DNA of 52,699 nt, from positions 1-52,699 of the forward strand of contig CAZSPL010000004.1 of assembly GCA_964608735.1 (NCBI GenBank), written 5' to 3'. This stretch comes from CAZSPL01 sp964608735. GTDB lineage: Bacteria > JAJVIF01 > JAPKYR01 > CAZSPL01. A model generated the notes under the pieces. The model was not told the DNA's origin and ran no database searches. It saw only the letters and a program-made list of their open reading frames with translations. Both the position numbers and the translations under genes were made by a program. Below, piece after piece: positions 18,272-26,543 of the stretch (positions within the stretch are counted from its first letter, which is position 1; each line of letters starts with the position of its first letter).

Positions 18272-19051
18272 TTATTTCCGCGGAGGGAAGTGAATATTCA
18301 ATGAATCGCAATGGCGGCATCGCCATTTTTTATTTTCAAGCCGGATTTCCATGGCGGGAATCCCGCAGTGGAAGCAGATATACGGCATTTCGATAACGCT
18401 TTCCTCTACCGGATGCCGCTCCGCGCGCACGAGAAAGTTGCCGTTCCGCGTCGGGTCTAACCTCAGCGCCCTGAACAAACGCAAAAATGGGAATCGAAGC
18501 GATGCCGGCATCCATGTGAATCCCCCAGGATATATTGTGAGCGTCTTGACATGGAAACCGAACCGCCCCATCAATCCGCGGATGCCATCGGGAGTGAAGC
18601 GCTGGTTGTGAGCATCGGGAGAGGGGATGAACAGCGTCGCGGGAAATCTGAATTTAGTCGCGAGCCTGAAGAGGCGGTCATCGAACGACCTGCAATCCGG
18701 GACCGAGAAATAGAATATGCCATCGGGCTTCAGCACGCGGCTGATTTCGGAAAGAACGGTTTCGGGATTCAAGGTGTGTTCCAGCACGAAATTCAGCGCG
18801 ATGAGGTTGAATTCACCATCGGCGAATGGAAGTTTCTCCATGTCGCCCGTGGTCCTTTCTACGTTTGGCGGGTCGTCGATGCCGGCAACCGGTTTGACAT
18901 CGAGCGCGACTATGCGGCATTCCGGGAACCGGCTGTATGCGAAGCTCCCCTTGCCGGCGCCCCCGTCGAGCACGGAAATCTTGCCGCCGAGTTCGCGGAT
19001 GATTCCATCGATTGTCGGGATATCGTCGCGCATGGGGGAATTATATAACAT
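18272..19051 (-). CDS. SAM-dependent class I methyltransferase with C-terminal zinc ribbon
   Basis: The 259-residue protein has a Methyltransf_11 core: SAM-binding VLDGGAGKGS at residues ~27-36 (motif I, with GG where DVGCG-like is common), acidic end of strand 2 at VALDVKP, TGDMEKLPFADGEFNLI, and NFVLEHTLNPETVLSEISRVLKPDG. A C-terminal ribbon C-F-H-C-G...C-R-H-C (residues ~224-250) is an uncommon addition. ATG at 19051 gives this length, an ATG six codons later is also possible, and neither has a ribosome site. It converges on the DoxX gene with only two bases between stops. Its upstream region is the large inverted repeat. Substrate unknown. Confidence 0.85.
   Translation of the reverse strand: MLYNSPMRDDIPTIDGIIRELGGKISVLDGGAGKGSFAYSRFPECRIVALDVKPVAGIDDPPNVERTTGDMEKLPFADGEFNLIALNFVLEHTLNPETVLSEISRVLKPDGIFYFSVPDCRSFDDRLFRLATKFRFPATLFIPSPDAHNQRFTPDGIRGLMGRFGFHVKTLTIYPGGFTWMPASLRFPFLRLFRALRLDPTRNGNFLVRAERHPVEESVIEMPYICFHCGIPAMEIRLENKKWRCRHCDSLNIHFPPRK
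18310..18331 (+). terminator. Terminator of the rhodanese-DoxX operon, inside the opposing gene
   Basis: AATGGCG (18310-18316), loop GCAT, CGCCATT (18321-18327), then six Ts through 18331. It lies 40 bases after the DoxX stop. It sits inside the 3' coding part of the convergent methyltransferase, where the same bases encode its zinc-ribbon residues. Confidence 0.75.
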
Positions 19052-19401
19052 AAAAAAGTAGGGACAGTCACGAATGGCGCTTTTTTTAATAGCGTATATT
19101 TATTAAGCTCCGGGTGGCACCCCTTTACCGCGCTTGCTGCATGCGCTTGAAGCCTCAGTGATGTACATTGCGCGGGAAAGGGGTGATGTATCGAGCGCCC
19201 GGGCAGCCACCCCTTTCCCGCGCAAAAGCCTTTGTTGATGAGTCGAGAACATATTGTAAGCGCGGTAAAGGGGTGCCACCCGGATTCTTCTGATAGAATG
19301 AATTAAGGCTTAAATAGCACCATTCGTGACTTCATAAACCCCGCTGTAACCGAATAAGAGAAGCCTTAAATAGCACTATTCGTGACTGTCCCTACTTTTT
19401 T
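19052..19401. repeat. Nested three-tier inverted repeat (350 bp)
   Basis: Three perfect arm pairs are nested. Outer arms of 24 bp are at 19052-19075 and 19378-19401, extending six more bases with two mismatches. Middle arms of 26 bp are at 19110-19135 and 19258-19283. Inner arms of 18 bp are at 19168-19185 and 19208-19225. The middle and inner arms share a CACCCCTTT-x-CCGCGC core. The tract around TAAATAGCAC-x-ATTCGTGAC also appears as a direct repeat at 19311-19330 and 19368-19386. The outer arms reach exactly the methyltransferase start and the fliP stop. No open frame lies inside. It is a candidate MITE, REP cluster or structured RNA. Confidence 0.85.
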
Positions 19402-20192
19402 CAGAAGTTGAACGATAGCACCATCGAGCGGGTGATGAGGTGCCAGCCGTCGACAAGTATAAATAGAAGCAACTTGAACGGCAGGCTTATGATGATGGGT
19501 GGAAGCATCAACATGCCCATGCTCATGAGCGTCGATGCGACAACCATGTCGATTATTAAAAACGGTATGTAGATAACGAATCCCATCTGGAACGCGGTCT
19601 TCAATTCGCTGATGATGAACGCCGGGATGAGCACCCACGTGGGGACATCATCCTTGGCGACGGGCGTCTTCATGCCCGCGATGTCGACGAACAAGGCGAG
19701 GTCGCGCTTGCGTGTCTGTTTGAAGAGGAATTCCCTCAGCGGTTGTTCGGCTTTGGAAAGGCCCTGCTCGAATGTAATCTCGCCTTTTAAGTAAGGCTGA
19801 AGCGCCTGCTCGTTCATGTCGGTGAGCACCGGCGACATCACGAAAAACGTAAGGAACAGCGCCAGCCCGATGAGCACCTGGTTCGGCGGCATCTGCTGTG
19901 TGCCAAGCGCCGAGCGGGTCAGGGACAGTACGATGATGATCCTCGTGAACGAAGTCATCATTATGAGAATGCTCGGCGCGAGCGTGAGCAGGGTGAGTAT
20001 GAAGAGTATCTGCAGACCCGTGGAAACATCGGCGGGATTGTTCGCGTCCCCCACGCCTATCTCAATGCGCGGCACCGGTATCTGCTGCGCGAAGGCGACC
20101 CCGGTAAGCACGAGCGGCATCACGAGATACGCTATCACGATTATCATGATGAGTCTGCGATGCGCCCGCATGAATTTGCGTATACGTTTCAT
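19401..20192 (-). CDS. fliP: Flagellar export gate protein FliP
   Basis: The 263-residue protein is FliP, a core subunit of the flagellar type III export gate in the inner membrane. It has a cleavable-type N-terminal hydrophobic segment (residues ~14-35), then LSLTRSALGTQQMPPNQVLIGLALFLTFFVMSPV. The C-terminal FISELKTAFQMGF and the paired helices IDMVVASTLMSMGMLMLPP and SLPFKLLLFILVDGW are diagnostic. I start at ATG 20192, one base past the previous TGA, with GGAGC ahead. fliQ, fliR, flhB and flhA are not downstream; the inverted repeat begins at its stop codon, so the usual export operon is split here. Confidence 0.96.
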   Translation of the reverse strand: MKRIRKFMRAHRRLIMIIVIAYLVMPLVLTGVAFAQQIPVPRIEIGVGDANNPADVSTGLQILFILTLLTLAPSILIMMTSFTRIIIVLSLTRSALGTQQMPPNQVLIGLALFLTFFVMSPVLTDMNEQALQPYLKGEITFEQGLSKAEQPLREFLFKQTRKRDLALFVDIAGMKTPVAKDDVPTWVLIPAFIISELKTAFQMGFVIYIPFLIIDMVVASTLMSMGMLMLPPIIISLPFKLLLFILVDGWHLITRSMVLSFNF

Positions 20193-20193
20193 T

Positions 20194-20664
20194 TCATTGC
20201 TCCGCGAACACCTTATCCCATCCCGGCCCGAGCGCATATATCGCAATGAGCAAGGGCGCGAATGCATCCTGCTTCTTTTCGAGCAGCCTGGCGAGCATGC
20301 GAACGCGGTCGACATCCGCCGAGAGGCAGGCTTCGGCGAGCGGTCCCTGGATAAGGCCGCGCAAGAATTCCGACTGCTCAACAGCCCATCTCTCGATATC
20401 GGCGGCGACGCATTCGACGAACTTGTCCGCCCTCCGTGCGCCCTGCGCGGCTTGTTCGAGGCCGGTCTTGAAGTGCGCGTACTCCACGCCGCCGTATCCA
20501 AGCTGGCCGATGCTTACCTGGTCGATGACGTCATCGAGGCCCGGCGCGCCTTCCTCATCGGTATGCATGACCATCTCGATCTCCGGCGCATAAAATTCGC
20601 GCACCATCCTGTCGAGGTCCGACATCAGCAAACCGGTTATCATGTCGTCGCTGAGTTCCAGCAT
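20194..20664 (-). CDS. Unrecognised protein encoded between fliO and fliP (second of two)
   Basis: The 156-residue soluble protein is predicted mostly helical, with no TM or signal. ATG 20664 has AAGGA six bases ahead, inside the stop of the preceding gene; a TTG two codons earlier would give a 4-bp overlap. Tandem placement between fliO and fliP, one base from fliP, implies co-translation with the export gate. The middle (DDVIDQVSIGQLGYGGVEYAHFK) and a Leu-rich C-terminus are the most structured-looking parts. I recognise no family; a flagellar accessory or assembly role is inferred only from position. Confidence 0.7.
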   Translation of the reverse strand: MLELSDDMITGLLMSDLDRMVREFYAPEIEMVMHTDEEGAPGLDDVIDQVSIGQLGYGGVEYAHFKTGLEQAAQGARRADKFVECVAADIERWAVEQSEFLRGLIQGPLAEACLSADVDRVRMLARLLEKKQDAFAPLLIAIYALGPGWDKVFAEQ

Positions 20665-20666
20665 GG

Positions 20667-21068
20667 TCAATCCTTGAAACGGTTGCCGTACTTCACGACA
20701 TACAGCGCCACCAGCACCGGGGGCGGGTCATCGGCCCCGAGGTTCAGTTCATCCGCGAGCTGCATCACGATATCCGCGCGCGAGGTTCCGATGCCGCTTC
20801 CGATTCTATCCCTCACCAGGCTCTTTAGATAATCGACATGTTCGTCGATGTATTTTTCGAGCGCGTCTTCCTGCGAATCCAGGAAACCGTCGGCGACCGG
20901 CTTAAACGCGAGCACCTTCTCGACTTCCGCTTTGCGCTCGGAGACTTCCATCGTCATGTCGGAGTCGGGCTGCTGGAAAAGGTATCCGCCCTTCTTCGCG
21001 AGTTCGGGCGTGCGTCCGACAAGGTCGTTCCACAGCTCGCCAAGTTCCTCGGCGAAGAAATCCTTCAT
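20667..21068 (-). CDS. Unrecognised protein encoded between fliO and fliP (first of two)
   Basis: The 133-residue acidic, helical protein has no TM or signal. From ATG 21068 it begins MKDFFAEELGELWNDLVG. The same frame is open for 34 further codons upstream and reads like real protein (W-F-E-L-E-P-E-K-E-N, then R-W-L-K-G-N-F), but contains only CTG or ATT as possible starts. AAGGA precedes the CTG near 21125, so the true product may be longer. The C-terminal helix (PPPVLVALYVVKYG) resembles that of the next protein (APLLIAIYALGPG), hinting that the pair are distant paralogues. Function unknown. Confidence 0.65.
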   Translation of the reverse strand: MKDFFAEELGELWNDLVGRTPELAKKGGYLFQQPDSDMTMEVSERKAEVEKVLAFKPVADGFLDSQEDALEKYIDEHVDYLKSLVRDRIGSGIGTSRADIVMQLADELNLGADDPPPVLVALYVVKYGNRFKD

Positions 21069-21144
21069 CGCTTCACGGAAGTTTCCCTTCAGCCAACGGG
21101 TTACATTTTCTTTTTCAGGTTCCAGCTCGAACCATCCTTTCCGA

Positions 21145-21849
21145 CTAATCCATGTCCTTGTCGGACACCTTCAAGGCCTGTATCTTGTCCTTGAGGCTGT
21201 CCAGGGTCGTGTTGAATTTTTTCTGCTTATCCTCGAAACCGGTCTCATCCTTGCGAGTCAGCATCGTATCGAACGCTTTTTTAAACGGGTGATACTTCGC
21301 CGGGTCCCGGGCATCGAGGGTTTTTATCATCTCGCTGACTTCCGCGGCGTCGGTTATTTCCGCAAGCAGCCGCATCCCGCCTTCAGCGATGCCTACGACG
21401 AGCAGGCGGTCGACGAGCTTGATGACCTGCACGCTTTTCGTCGGGGCGATTGGCAGGGTCGCCACGATGCGGAATTCATCAATCCCGCGCCCGAGTACCG
21501 CGCCGCGCATCAGCGGCTTGACAACGAAGCGGAATATCGCCCAGAAGATGACCACCACCAGCACGAGCGCGACGAAGATGTTCATCACGCCGTATGCCGG
21601 CAAATTTTCATCCTGCAGCGAGAGGTAGTCCTCGCGAGTACGGACATCCTGCGCGAAGGGGTCTTCGATATCCGCGCCGAAATCGGCCGGCGCGGCTTCT
21701 TCGCCGGAATCGGCGGGCGGCGATGCGGTGTCCGCGGGCTGGGCATAAACGCATGAGGGAAATGCGAGCGCGGCGGACATTATCACCGGGATAATAATTC
21801 CGCCCGCGAACTTGAGGATATCCATCCAACGTGCCATATCGATGCGCAT
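21145..21849 (-). CDS. fliO: Flagellar biosynthetic protein FliO
   Basis: The 234-residue protein fits FliO: an N-terminal hydrophobic signal-like segment (residues ~14-36), a Pro/Asp/Glu-rich periplasmic stretch, one TM at ~88-108 (VMNIFVALVLVVVIFWAIF), then a short cytoplasmic beta domain with LPIAPTKSVQVIKLVDRLLVVGI. This is the typical FliO pattern in which a membrane anchor is followed by a small SpoA-like barrel. FliO helps assemble FliP in the export gate. It is longer than the E. coli protein because of the periplasmic part and a coiled C-terminus. Start at ATG 21849 lacks a clear ribosome site; ATG 21837 is an alternative. Confidence 0.88.
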   Translation of the reverse strand: MRIDMARWMDILKFAGGIIIPVIMSAALAFPSCVYAQPADTASPPADSGEEAAPADFGADIEDPFAQDVRTREDYLSLQDENLPAYGVMNIFVALVLVVVIFWAIFRFVVKPLMRGAVLGRGIDEFRIVATLPIAPTKSVQVIKLVDRLLVVGIAEGGMRLLAEITDAAEVSEMIKTLDARDPAKYHPFKKAFDTMLTRKDETGFEDKQKKFNTTLDSLKDKIQALKVSDKDMD

Positions 21850-21958
21850 ATATTAGCGTATGGGTTATTGCGCGGCAAGGAGCGGGGCGATGTATCCCGC
21901 GGCGCTTGCCTGAAATCGCCGGTTGTTAAGCTTTATGTGGGTCTGAAAAGAAAAAAGA

Positions 21959-22972
21959 CTATTTCAATCGTTCGAGCCGTTCCTTCGGTGAGATGATGGA
22001 TGTAATCCTCACGCCGAAATTCTCATCTATCACAACCACTTCCCCCTGGGCGAAGAGCCTTCCGTTCACCATAAGGTCGACCGGTTCTCCGGCGAGCTTG
22101 TCGAGTTCAAGAAGGCTTCCGGGTACGAAGTCGAGTATCTCCCGTATGGTGAGCTTCTTGCGCCCGAGCTCGACGCTCACGGTGAGCGGCACATCGAGAA
22201 GCAAATCAATATGCGCCGCGTACCCGGTGGCGGCATCACCCTCGAATTCCTGGAATACCGCTTTCTCCACCTCGAGTGCGGCTTTGCCCTTAGCCTTCGA
22301 CGCGGCTTCGGGGGCGGCCTGCGCGGCAATGCCCTTCGAATACTCCGGATGAATCATAGCCAGTTCATTCGCCGGTTTTTCCGGGAGCACGAGGATGTAT
22401 TTGCCTTCCGTGCCGTTGACGGTGAGCTGATACCGCCAGATGAGCAGGTTATCCCCGGCAAATCCATCGGCGGCGGTGAGCGATGCCGCGACGTCTCCCT
22501 CGAGGAGGGTCGCATCGCCCACTGTTTTTATATCCTGCCCGGTCATCTCTCCGAGGCCGGTCGCCCATGCCCCGAGCAGGTTCCCGCCGACTTCCTTGAG
22601 AGCGCCGAGTTGGGCTTCTTCGAGGACGGCGGACGGTTCGCCTGCGCCCATCATTTTAGAGGCGATCAGCGATGCCAGGGGCAGGGAGATAAGATGGCCG
22701 GTGGGAATATCGGCGCCCGCATTGAGTCGCCCGATAAAACCGAACCATTCACCCGGCAGTTTCGCCGCCGCATCCGCCGCCTGGACGATCTCATCACCTT
22801 CAACCGTGACCTTCACTTCCATCCCGGTCAGCGTGGCAAAGATATTGTTTATATGCGCGGCGAAGCCTTCACGGTATTTCTCCTGAATGTCCGCATCGGC
22901 ACCACCACCCGGCGGCGGCGGCGCACCGGATCCTTCAAGAAGGTTATTGATATCTTCCTGGGAAACGCCCAT
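21959..22972 (-). CDS. fliN: Flagellar switch protein FliN/FliY type
   Basis: The 337-residue protein begins with the FliM-like switch peptide SQEDINNLLEG. A CheC/FliY-like middle domain (~30-200) follows, then an Ala/Lys linker and a C-terminal SpoA domain (~255-330; LLLDVPLTVSVELGRKKL..., FAQGEVVVIDENFGVRIT). That is the FliY architecture, although the CheC catalytic Asn/Glu pattern is not evident. SpoA domains form the C-ring base that changes rotation direction. Its ATG directly follows the fliM stop (TGAATG), so the pair is coupled. Confidence 0.93.
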   Translation of the reverse strand: MGVSQEDINNLLEGSGAPPPPGGGADADIQEKYREGFAAHINNIFATLTGMEVKVTVEGDEIVQAADAAAKLPGEWFGFIGRLNAGADIPTGHLISLPLASLIASKMMGAGEPSAVLEEAQLGALKEVGGNLLGAWATGLGEMTGQDIKTVGDATLLEGDVAASLTAADGFAGDNLLIWRYQLTVNGTEGKYILVLPEKPANELAMIHPEYSKGIAAQAAPEAASKAKGKAALEVEKAVFQEFEGDAATGYAAHIDLLLDVPLTVSVELGRKKLTIREILDFVPGSLLELDKLAGEPVDLMVNGRLFAQGEVVVIDENFGVRITSIISPKERLERLK

Positions 22973-24019
22973 TCATGCTGCTCCCTCTTGCACTGGTTCC
23001 GACGCCTTCTCATCCTCGTATTCCTGCGGCAGAACCCCTGTAATCTGGATACCATTATGTTTGCCGACAAGCCCGACCCTTGCCTTGAATTTCGGGCGGC
23101 TTATGCCGTCTATATAAACATTGATATCATCGGTGGTTTTCGTGGATAACGGGATAACATCACCCGGCTCGAGCTTCAGAAGCTGCTCGATCCTGAATTC
23201 GCTCCTGCCGATATCAGCCACGGCTTCAACATCGACTTTGCCGATTGTATCAGTCATCAGCTGCTTGAAAGCCTGTTCCTCGCTCGAGCCGCTCTGCTTG
23301 GCGAGGAGGAAATCGGTCGACAATGCCGTCAGGATCGGCTCAACCACGACATAGGGAAAGCATATGCCTATCATCCCGGAATTATCGGAGACTTTCATCT
23401 CAATGGATGTAAGCAGCACCATGTCGGACGGCGGCACCACCTGGACGAACTGCGGATTGTTCTCGAGGTTTTCGAGCTTCGGGGAAATTTCCACGACCCC
23501 CGTCATCGATTGCCTGAGGATACGGAGCCCGTCGGATATTATCCCGGAAATGAGGACCTCCTCGATTTCCGTCAGCGCCCTGATCACCATCGAACCCGCG
23601 CCCTTGTTGCCCAGCATTTTTTCGAGTACATAGAATGCCGTAGGGGTTGTCATCTCGAAGATGGCATGCCCGTCGAGTGGCGCCATGGAGAAGATGCCGA
23701 TAACGGACGGGTCCGAGATCGACATGAGGAATTCGCCATAGGTCAACTGGTCGATGGAGACCACCTGCAGGTTTACGAGGCTGCGAAGTTTCGCACTGAG
23801 GGCCGTTCCGAATGACCTGCCGAAGTTCTCCATTATCATGTTAATGGTGCGAACCTGCTGCTTGGAGAATTTATCCGGGCGGCGGAAATCGTACGGCTTC
23901 ACAATCCTCGGGGATTCAGACACCGCGTCGTCCCTGGAATCGGCCGGTTTCTCAGGGCCTCCAGCATCAAAGGCGCTCAACAGAGCATCGATTTCCTGTT
24001 GCGACAGTATTTCAGCCAT
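22973..24019 (-). CDS. fliM: Flagellar motor switch protein FliM
   Basis: The 348-residue protein is FliM. It has the N-terminal CheY-binding peptide LSQQEIDALLSAF (residues 5-17), the YDFRRPDKFSKQQVRTINMIMENF start of the middle CheC-like domain, GMIGICFPYVVVEPI, and a C-terminal SpoA domain ending KARVGLVGKHNGIQIT. It forms the C-ring with FliG and FliN. It begins a second flagellar unit, because a terminator follows fliL upstream and a plausible promoter lies at 24143-24115. Confidence 0.96.
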   Translation of the reverse strand: MAEILSQQEIDALLSAFDAGGPEKPADSRDDAVSESPRIVKPYDFRRPDKFSKQQVRTINMIMENFGRSFGTALSAKLRSLVNLQVVSIDQLTYGEFLMSISDPSVIGIFSMAPLDGHAIFEMTTPTAFYVLEKMLGNKGAGSMVIRALTEIEEVLISGIISDGLRILRQSMTGVVEISPKLENLENNPQFVQVVPPSDMVLLTSIEMKVSDNSGMIGICFPYVVVEPILTALSTDFLLAKQSGSSEEQAFKQLMTDTIGKVDVEAVADIGRSEFRIEQLLKLEPGDVIPLSTKTTDDINVYIDGISRPKFKARVGLVGKHNGIQITGVLPQEYEDEKASEPVQEGAA

Positions 24020-24114
24020 AGCAAATCACGCCGGTGGGGCCGGCATTCTCATACGTATTATTTCGGCCCGGCAGGCTGATGATGAAGCCTGAAAGTGATT
24101 TAATATCATGTAAT

Positions 24115-24143
24115 TAAATATCATCACTCATAATAACCGTCAA
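24115..24143 (-). promoter_or_regulatory. Candidate sigma-70-type promoter for fliM-fliN-fliO-...-fliP
   Basis: TTGACG at 24143-24138 and TATTTA at 24120-24115 on the minus strand are separated by 17 bases. The site lies between the fliL terminator and the fliM start, where a new promoter is expected. Confidence 0.5.
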
Positions 24144-24186
24144 GCCGCGTCATAGCAATGGGACAGGGGCTTGAGGGACGACATTG

Positions 24187-24212
24187 AAAAAAAGCCGCCA
24201 ACACGGCGGCTT
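24187..24212 (-). terminator. Rho-independent terminator after fliL
   Basis: On the minus strand AAGCCGCC (24212-24205), loop GTGTT and GGCGGCTT (24199-24192) run into seven Ts. It ends the flbD-motA-motB-fliL unit, 38 bases after the fliL stop. Confidence 0.9.
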
Positions 24213-24249
24213 GAAATGTCATTTGTTGCCCGTCGGCCCGGAAGCGGCT

Positions 24250-24882
24250 TTACTGCGCCACGAACGTGTTGAAATGCACGGCGAGAACCTTGCCGGATTC
24301 GAGATGCGCGTTGATCGCATCGGCGACATCTTTCGCGATAGCATCCCTACCCCTTGAATTACATACCTTGTCCCATTGCAGCCCGCTCATCGTGCCGTCG
24401 ATAATGGATATAAGCCTCGGGAGCTGCACCGCGATCTCCGAGCGCACCTTCTCATTGTCGAGTTCGAGCACGAAGCCGTACTTCAGGTACACGTAATCAT
24501 ATTTCTCGGATGGCGCGAGGTTGACAACCGACGCCGGGAAATCGGTCATGAATATATTTGTCGAAGGGGTATCCTCTTCACTTCCCCGCCTCGAAGAATG
24601 CGTGCTCCTGCTGGTGCGTTCGGGCGTAGCTTCAGCCTCGGTCGTGCCGTCCTGCGTGCCGCCTTCGACCGCTTCCGTATCGCTTCCCTCAGGGCTTGCC
24701 TGGGTGGAGGGGGCAAACACGAAATATCCCACCGCCGCGAGGATCAGCACCACAACCAATCCCCCGGCAATGAGGATGGCTTTCTTCGGCAGTCCTTTTT
24801 TTGCGGGCGCCTCCGGTTTCTCTTCCTCGGCTTTCGGCTCCTGGGCCTTCGCCGGACGTTCCTTTCCTTTATCTTCGTCCAT
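24250..24882 (-). CDS. fliL: Flagellar basal-body protein FliL
   Basis: The 210-residue single-pass protein has a Lys/Glu-rich N-terminus, one TM at ~35-56 (KAILIAGGLVVVLILAAVGYF), a Ser/Thr/Glu linker, and a periplasmic FliL domain with SEKYDYVYLKYGFVLEL, a VRSEIAVQLPRLISIIDG stretch and a C-terminal VLAVHFNTFVAQ. FliL surrounds the stator and supports torque. ATG 24882 is preferred, with GAGGAG upstream; a GTG four codons earlier sits on top of that site. It ends the motA-motB-fliL unit and is followed by a strong terminator. Confidence 0.9.
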   Translation of the reverse strand: MDEDKGKERPAKAQEPKAEEEKPEAPAKKGLPKKAILIAGGLVVVLILAAVGYFVFAPSTQASPEGSDTEAVEGGTQDGTTEAEATPERTSRSTHSSRRGSEEDTPSTNIFMTDFPASVVNLAPSEKYDYVYLKYGFVLELDNEKVRSEIAVQLPRLISIIDGTMSGLQWDKVCNSRGRDAIAKDVADAINAHLESGKVLAVHFNTFVAQ

Positions 24883-24907
24883 TACTGACCACACTCCTCA
24901 AACAGGG

Positions 24908-25726
24908 TCATTCGCCCTCATCCATGATTACACCACTATATGCGCCCGGGCTTTCCAGGCCCATGAGGGTATTAGCCCTGTCCTCGCGCCTGAGCGCGGC
25001 TTTATCATTTTCGCCGAGCAGGATAATGATATCCACCCGGCGGTTCTTTGCCTTGTTTTCCGATGTCGTATTCGGTGCCACCGGGTGATACATGCTATAT
25101 CCCGCGGCAGAAAGCCTTGTCGGATCGATGCCGATATCCTCGATGAAATAATGGATGATCGCAGTGGCGCGCGCCGTGGAAAGTTCCCAGTTGGATGGGA
25201 ACTGCGGCGTACTTATCGGCCAGTCGTCGGTATGCCCCTCGACAAGTACCGGGTTCGACATGCTTGCTATTTCGTCGCCGACAACTCTCAAAATAGGGAA
25301 AGCCTCGGGCTTGATTTCTGCCTTTCCGAGATCGAAGAGCGCCTTGTCGGTGAACCGGATCCGCAGACCGCGCTGGTCGAGGACCGTCTCCACGCTGTCC
25401 TGCATCTGCTCTTCCTCGGCTTTTTCATCTATTTTTTCCTTGAATTCCGAAATCTGGCTTTTCACCTCGACCGCCTGGGCCGGAATAATGGCCTGCTGCG
25501 GGACATCCCCCATATTAAGCACCATCGGCCCGCCGGAGAGAACACCCAGCGCTCCCTGCAACTCGACGATGACTTCCCTGAAACGAACCACATCGAGGGT
25601 CGAAAACGAGAAAAGGAGCACGAAAAAACACAGCAGGAGGGACATCATATCGCCGTATGTGATCATCCATAACGGCGCTCCCCCGGGTCCACTTTCAGCT
25701 TTCTTTTTTCTCTTGCTCCCCGCCAT
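24908..25726 (-). CDS. motB: Flagellar stator protein MotB
   Basis: The 272-residue protein is MotB. A basic N-terminus is followed by TYGDMMSLLLCFFVLL, in which D26 is the expected proton-binding Asp of the single TM. A helical plug and linker region with EEEQ-rich sequence follows, then an OmpA-like peptidoglycan-binding domain (~125-245; ALFDLGKAEI, VEGHTDDWPI, NWELSTARA, NRRVDI). With MotA it forms the ion-driven stator. AGGAGG lies inside the end of motA, so the two are translated together. Confidence 0.96.
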   Translation of the reverse strand: MAGSKRKKKAESGPGGAPLWMITYGDMMSLLLCFFVLLFSFSTLDVVRFREVIVELQGALGVLSGGPMVLNMGDVPQQAIIPAQAVEVKSQISEFKEKIDEKAEEEQMQDSVETVLDQRGLRIRFTDKALFDLGKAEIKPEAFPILRVVGDEIASMSNPVLVEGHTDDWPISTPQFPSNWELSTARATAIIHYFIEDIGIDPTRLSAAGYSMYHPVAPNTTSENKAKNRRVDIIILLGENDKAALRREDRANTLMGLESPGAYSGVIMDEGE

Positions 25727-25727
25727 A

Positions 25728-26513
25728 TCAGGATTCCTCCTGTGCCGGGGCCAACCGCATCTTCGGGGCGAAGAACGAGCGCAGTTTCTCCTGGACTATG
25801 CGCGGGTTCTCGCCGTTCTGGATAGCGAGCACGCCTTCGACGATTACCTGCCTGAACAGCATCTCCTCGCCGCTTCGCACACCGAGTTTCCCGGCCATCG
25901 GCAGGAAAATGAAGTTGGCGAGAAGAGCGCCGTAGAATGTGGTGATGAGGGCCACCGCCATACCGGAACCGATGGAGTTGGGGTCGTCGAGATTGGCGAG
26001 CATCTGTATAAGGCCGATGAGGGTACCGATCATCCCGAACGCGGGCGCGAAGGTCCCGAGCGATTCCATGACGGCCTTTCCGAGGCGATGCCGGTCCTCG
26101 AGGAACGTCAGCTCGATTTCGAGTATATCCCTCACGAGATCCGGGTCGGTACCGTCCACGACAAGCTGTATGCCCTTCTTGAGAAATTCATCCTTCAGGT
26201 CGTTGGCCTCGTCTTCCAGCGTGAGAAGCCCCTCCCTTCTCGCTTTCTCGGCGAAACTGACCATTGTGCCGATCATCTCGTTGGGATTCTGGTGTTGGTT
26301 GGAGAAGACATTCTTGATCACCTTCGACGTGCCAAGAACTTGTGACAGCGGGAAGTTGACGAGCAGTGCCGCGGAACTCCCGCCGATAACGATGAGCATA
26401 CTCGGTACATCGAAAAAGAGCAGCAGGCCGGCAACCCCTTGTCCGCCCGAGGCCATACCCCAGACGATCAAGCCGGTTCCGGCGATTATTCCTATGATGG
26501 TTGCGAGATCCAT
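25728..26513 (-). CDS. motA: Flagellar stator protein MotA
   Basis: The 261-residue protein has four TM segments typical of MotA: ~2-22, ~30-55, ~148-175 and ~180-205. It also has the cytoplasmic loop with EARREGLL-x-LE and the diagnostic DDPNSIGSGMAVALITTFYGALLANFIFLP region. It conducts ions with MotB. GGAGAG precedes the ATG. flbD lies 30 bases upstream and motB one base downstream. Confidence 0.96.
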   Translation of the reverse strand: MDLATIIGIIAGTGLIVWGMASGGQGVAGLLLFFDVPSMLIVIGGSSAALLVNFPLSQVLGTSKVIKNVFSNQHQNPNEMIGTMVSFAEKARREGLLTLEDEANDLKDEFLKKGIQLVVDGTDPDLVRDILEIELTFLEDRHRLGKAVMESLGTFAPAFGMIGTLIGLIQMLANLDDPNSIGSGMAVALITTFYGALLANFIFLPMAGKLGVRSGEEMLFRQVIVEGVLAIQNGENPRIVQEKLRSFFAPKMRLAPAQEES

Positions 26514-26543
26514 TCTTTGTTTCTCTCCGAAAATGTGTTTGCG

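Noticed and set aside
17780..18304. Continuous translation through the N-gap
   Set aside because: After the Ns it gives Arg-rich sequence unlike DoxX, whereas another frame gives the expected CGCG motif and final TM.
24521..25672. 383-codon plus-strand frame opposite fliL and motB
   Set aside because: It spans two clear flagellar genes antisense and has no motif of its own.
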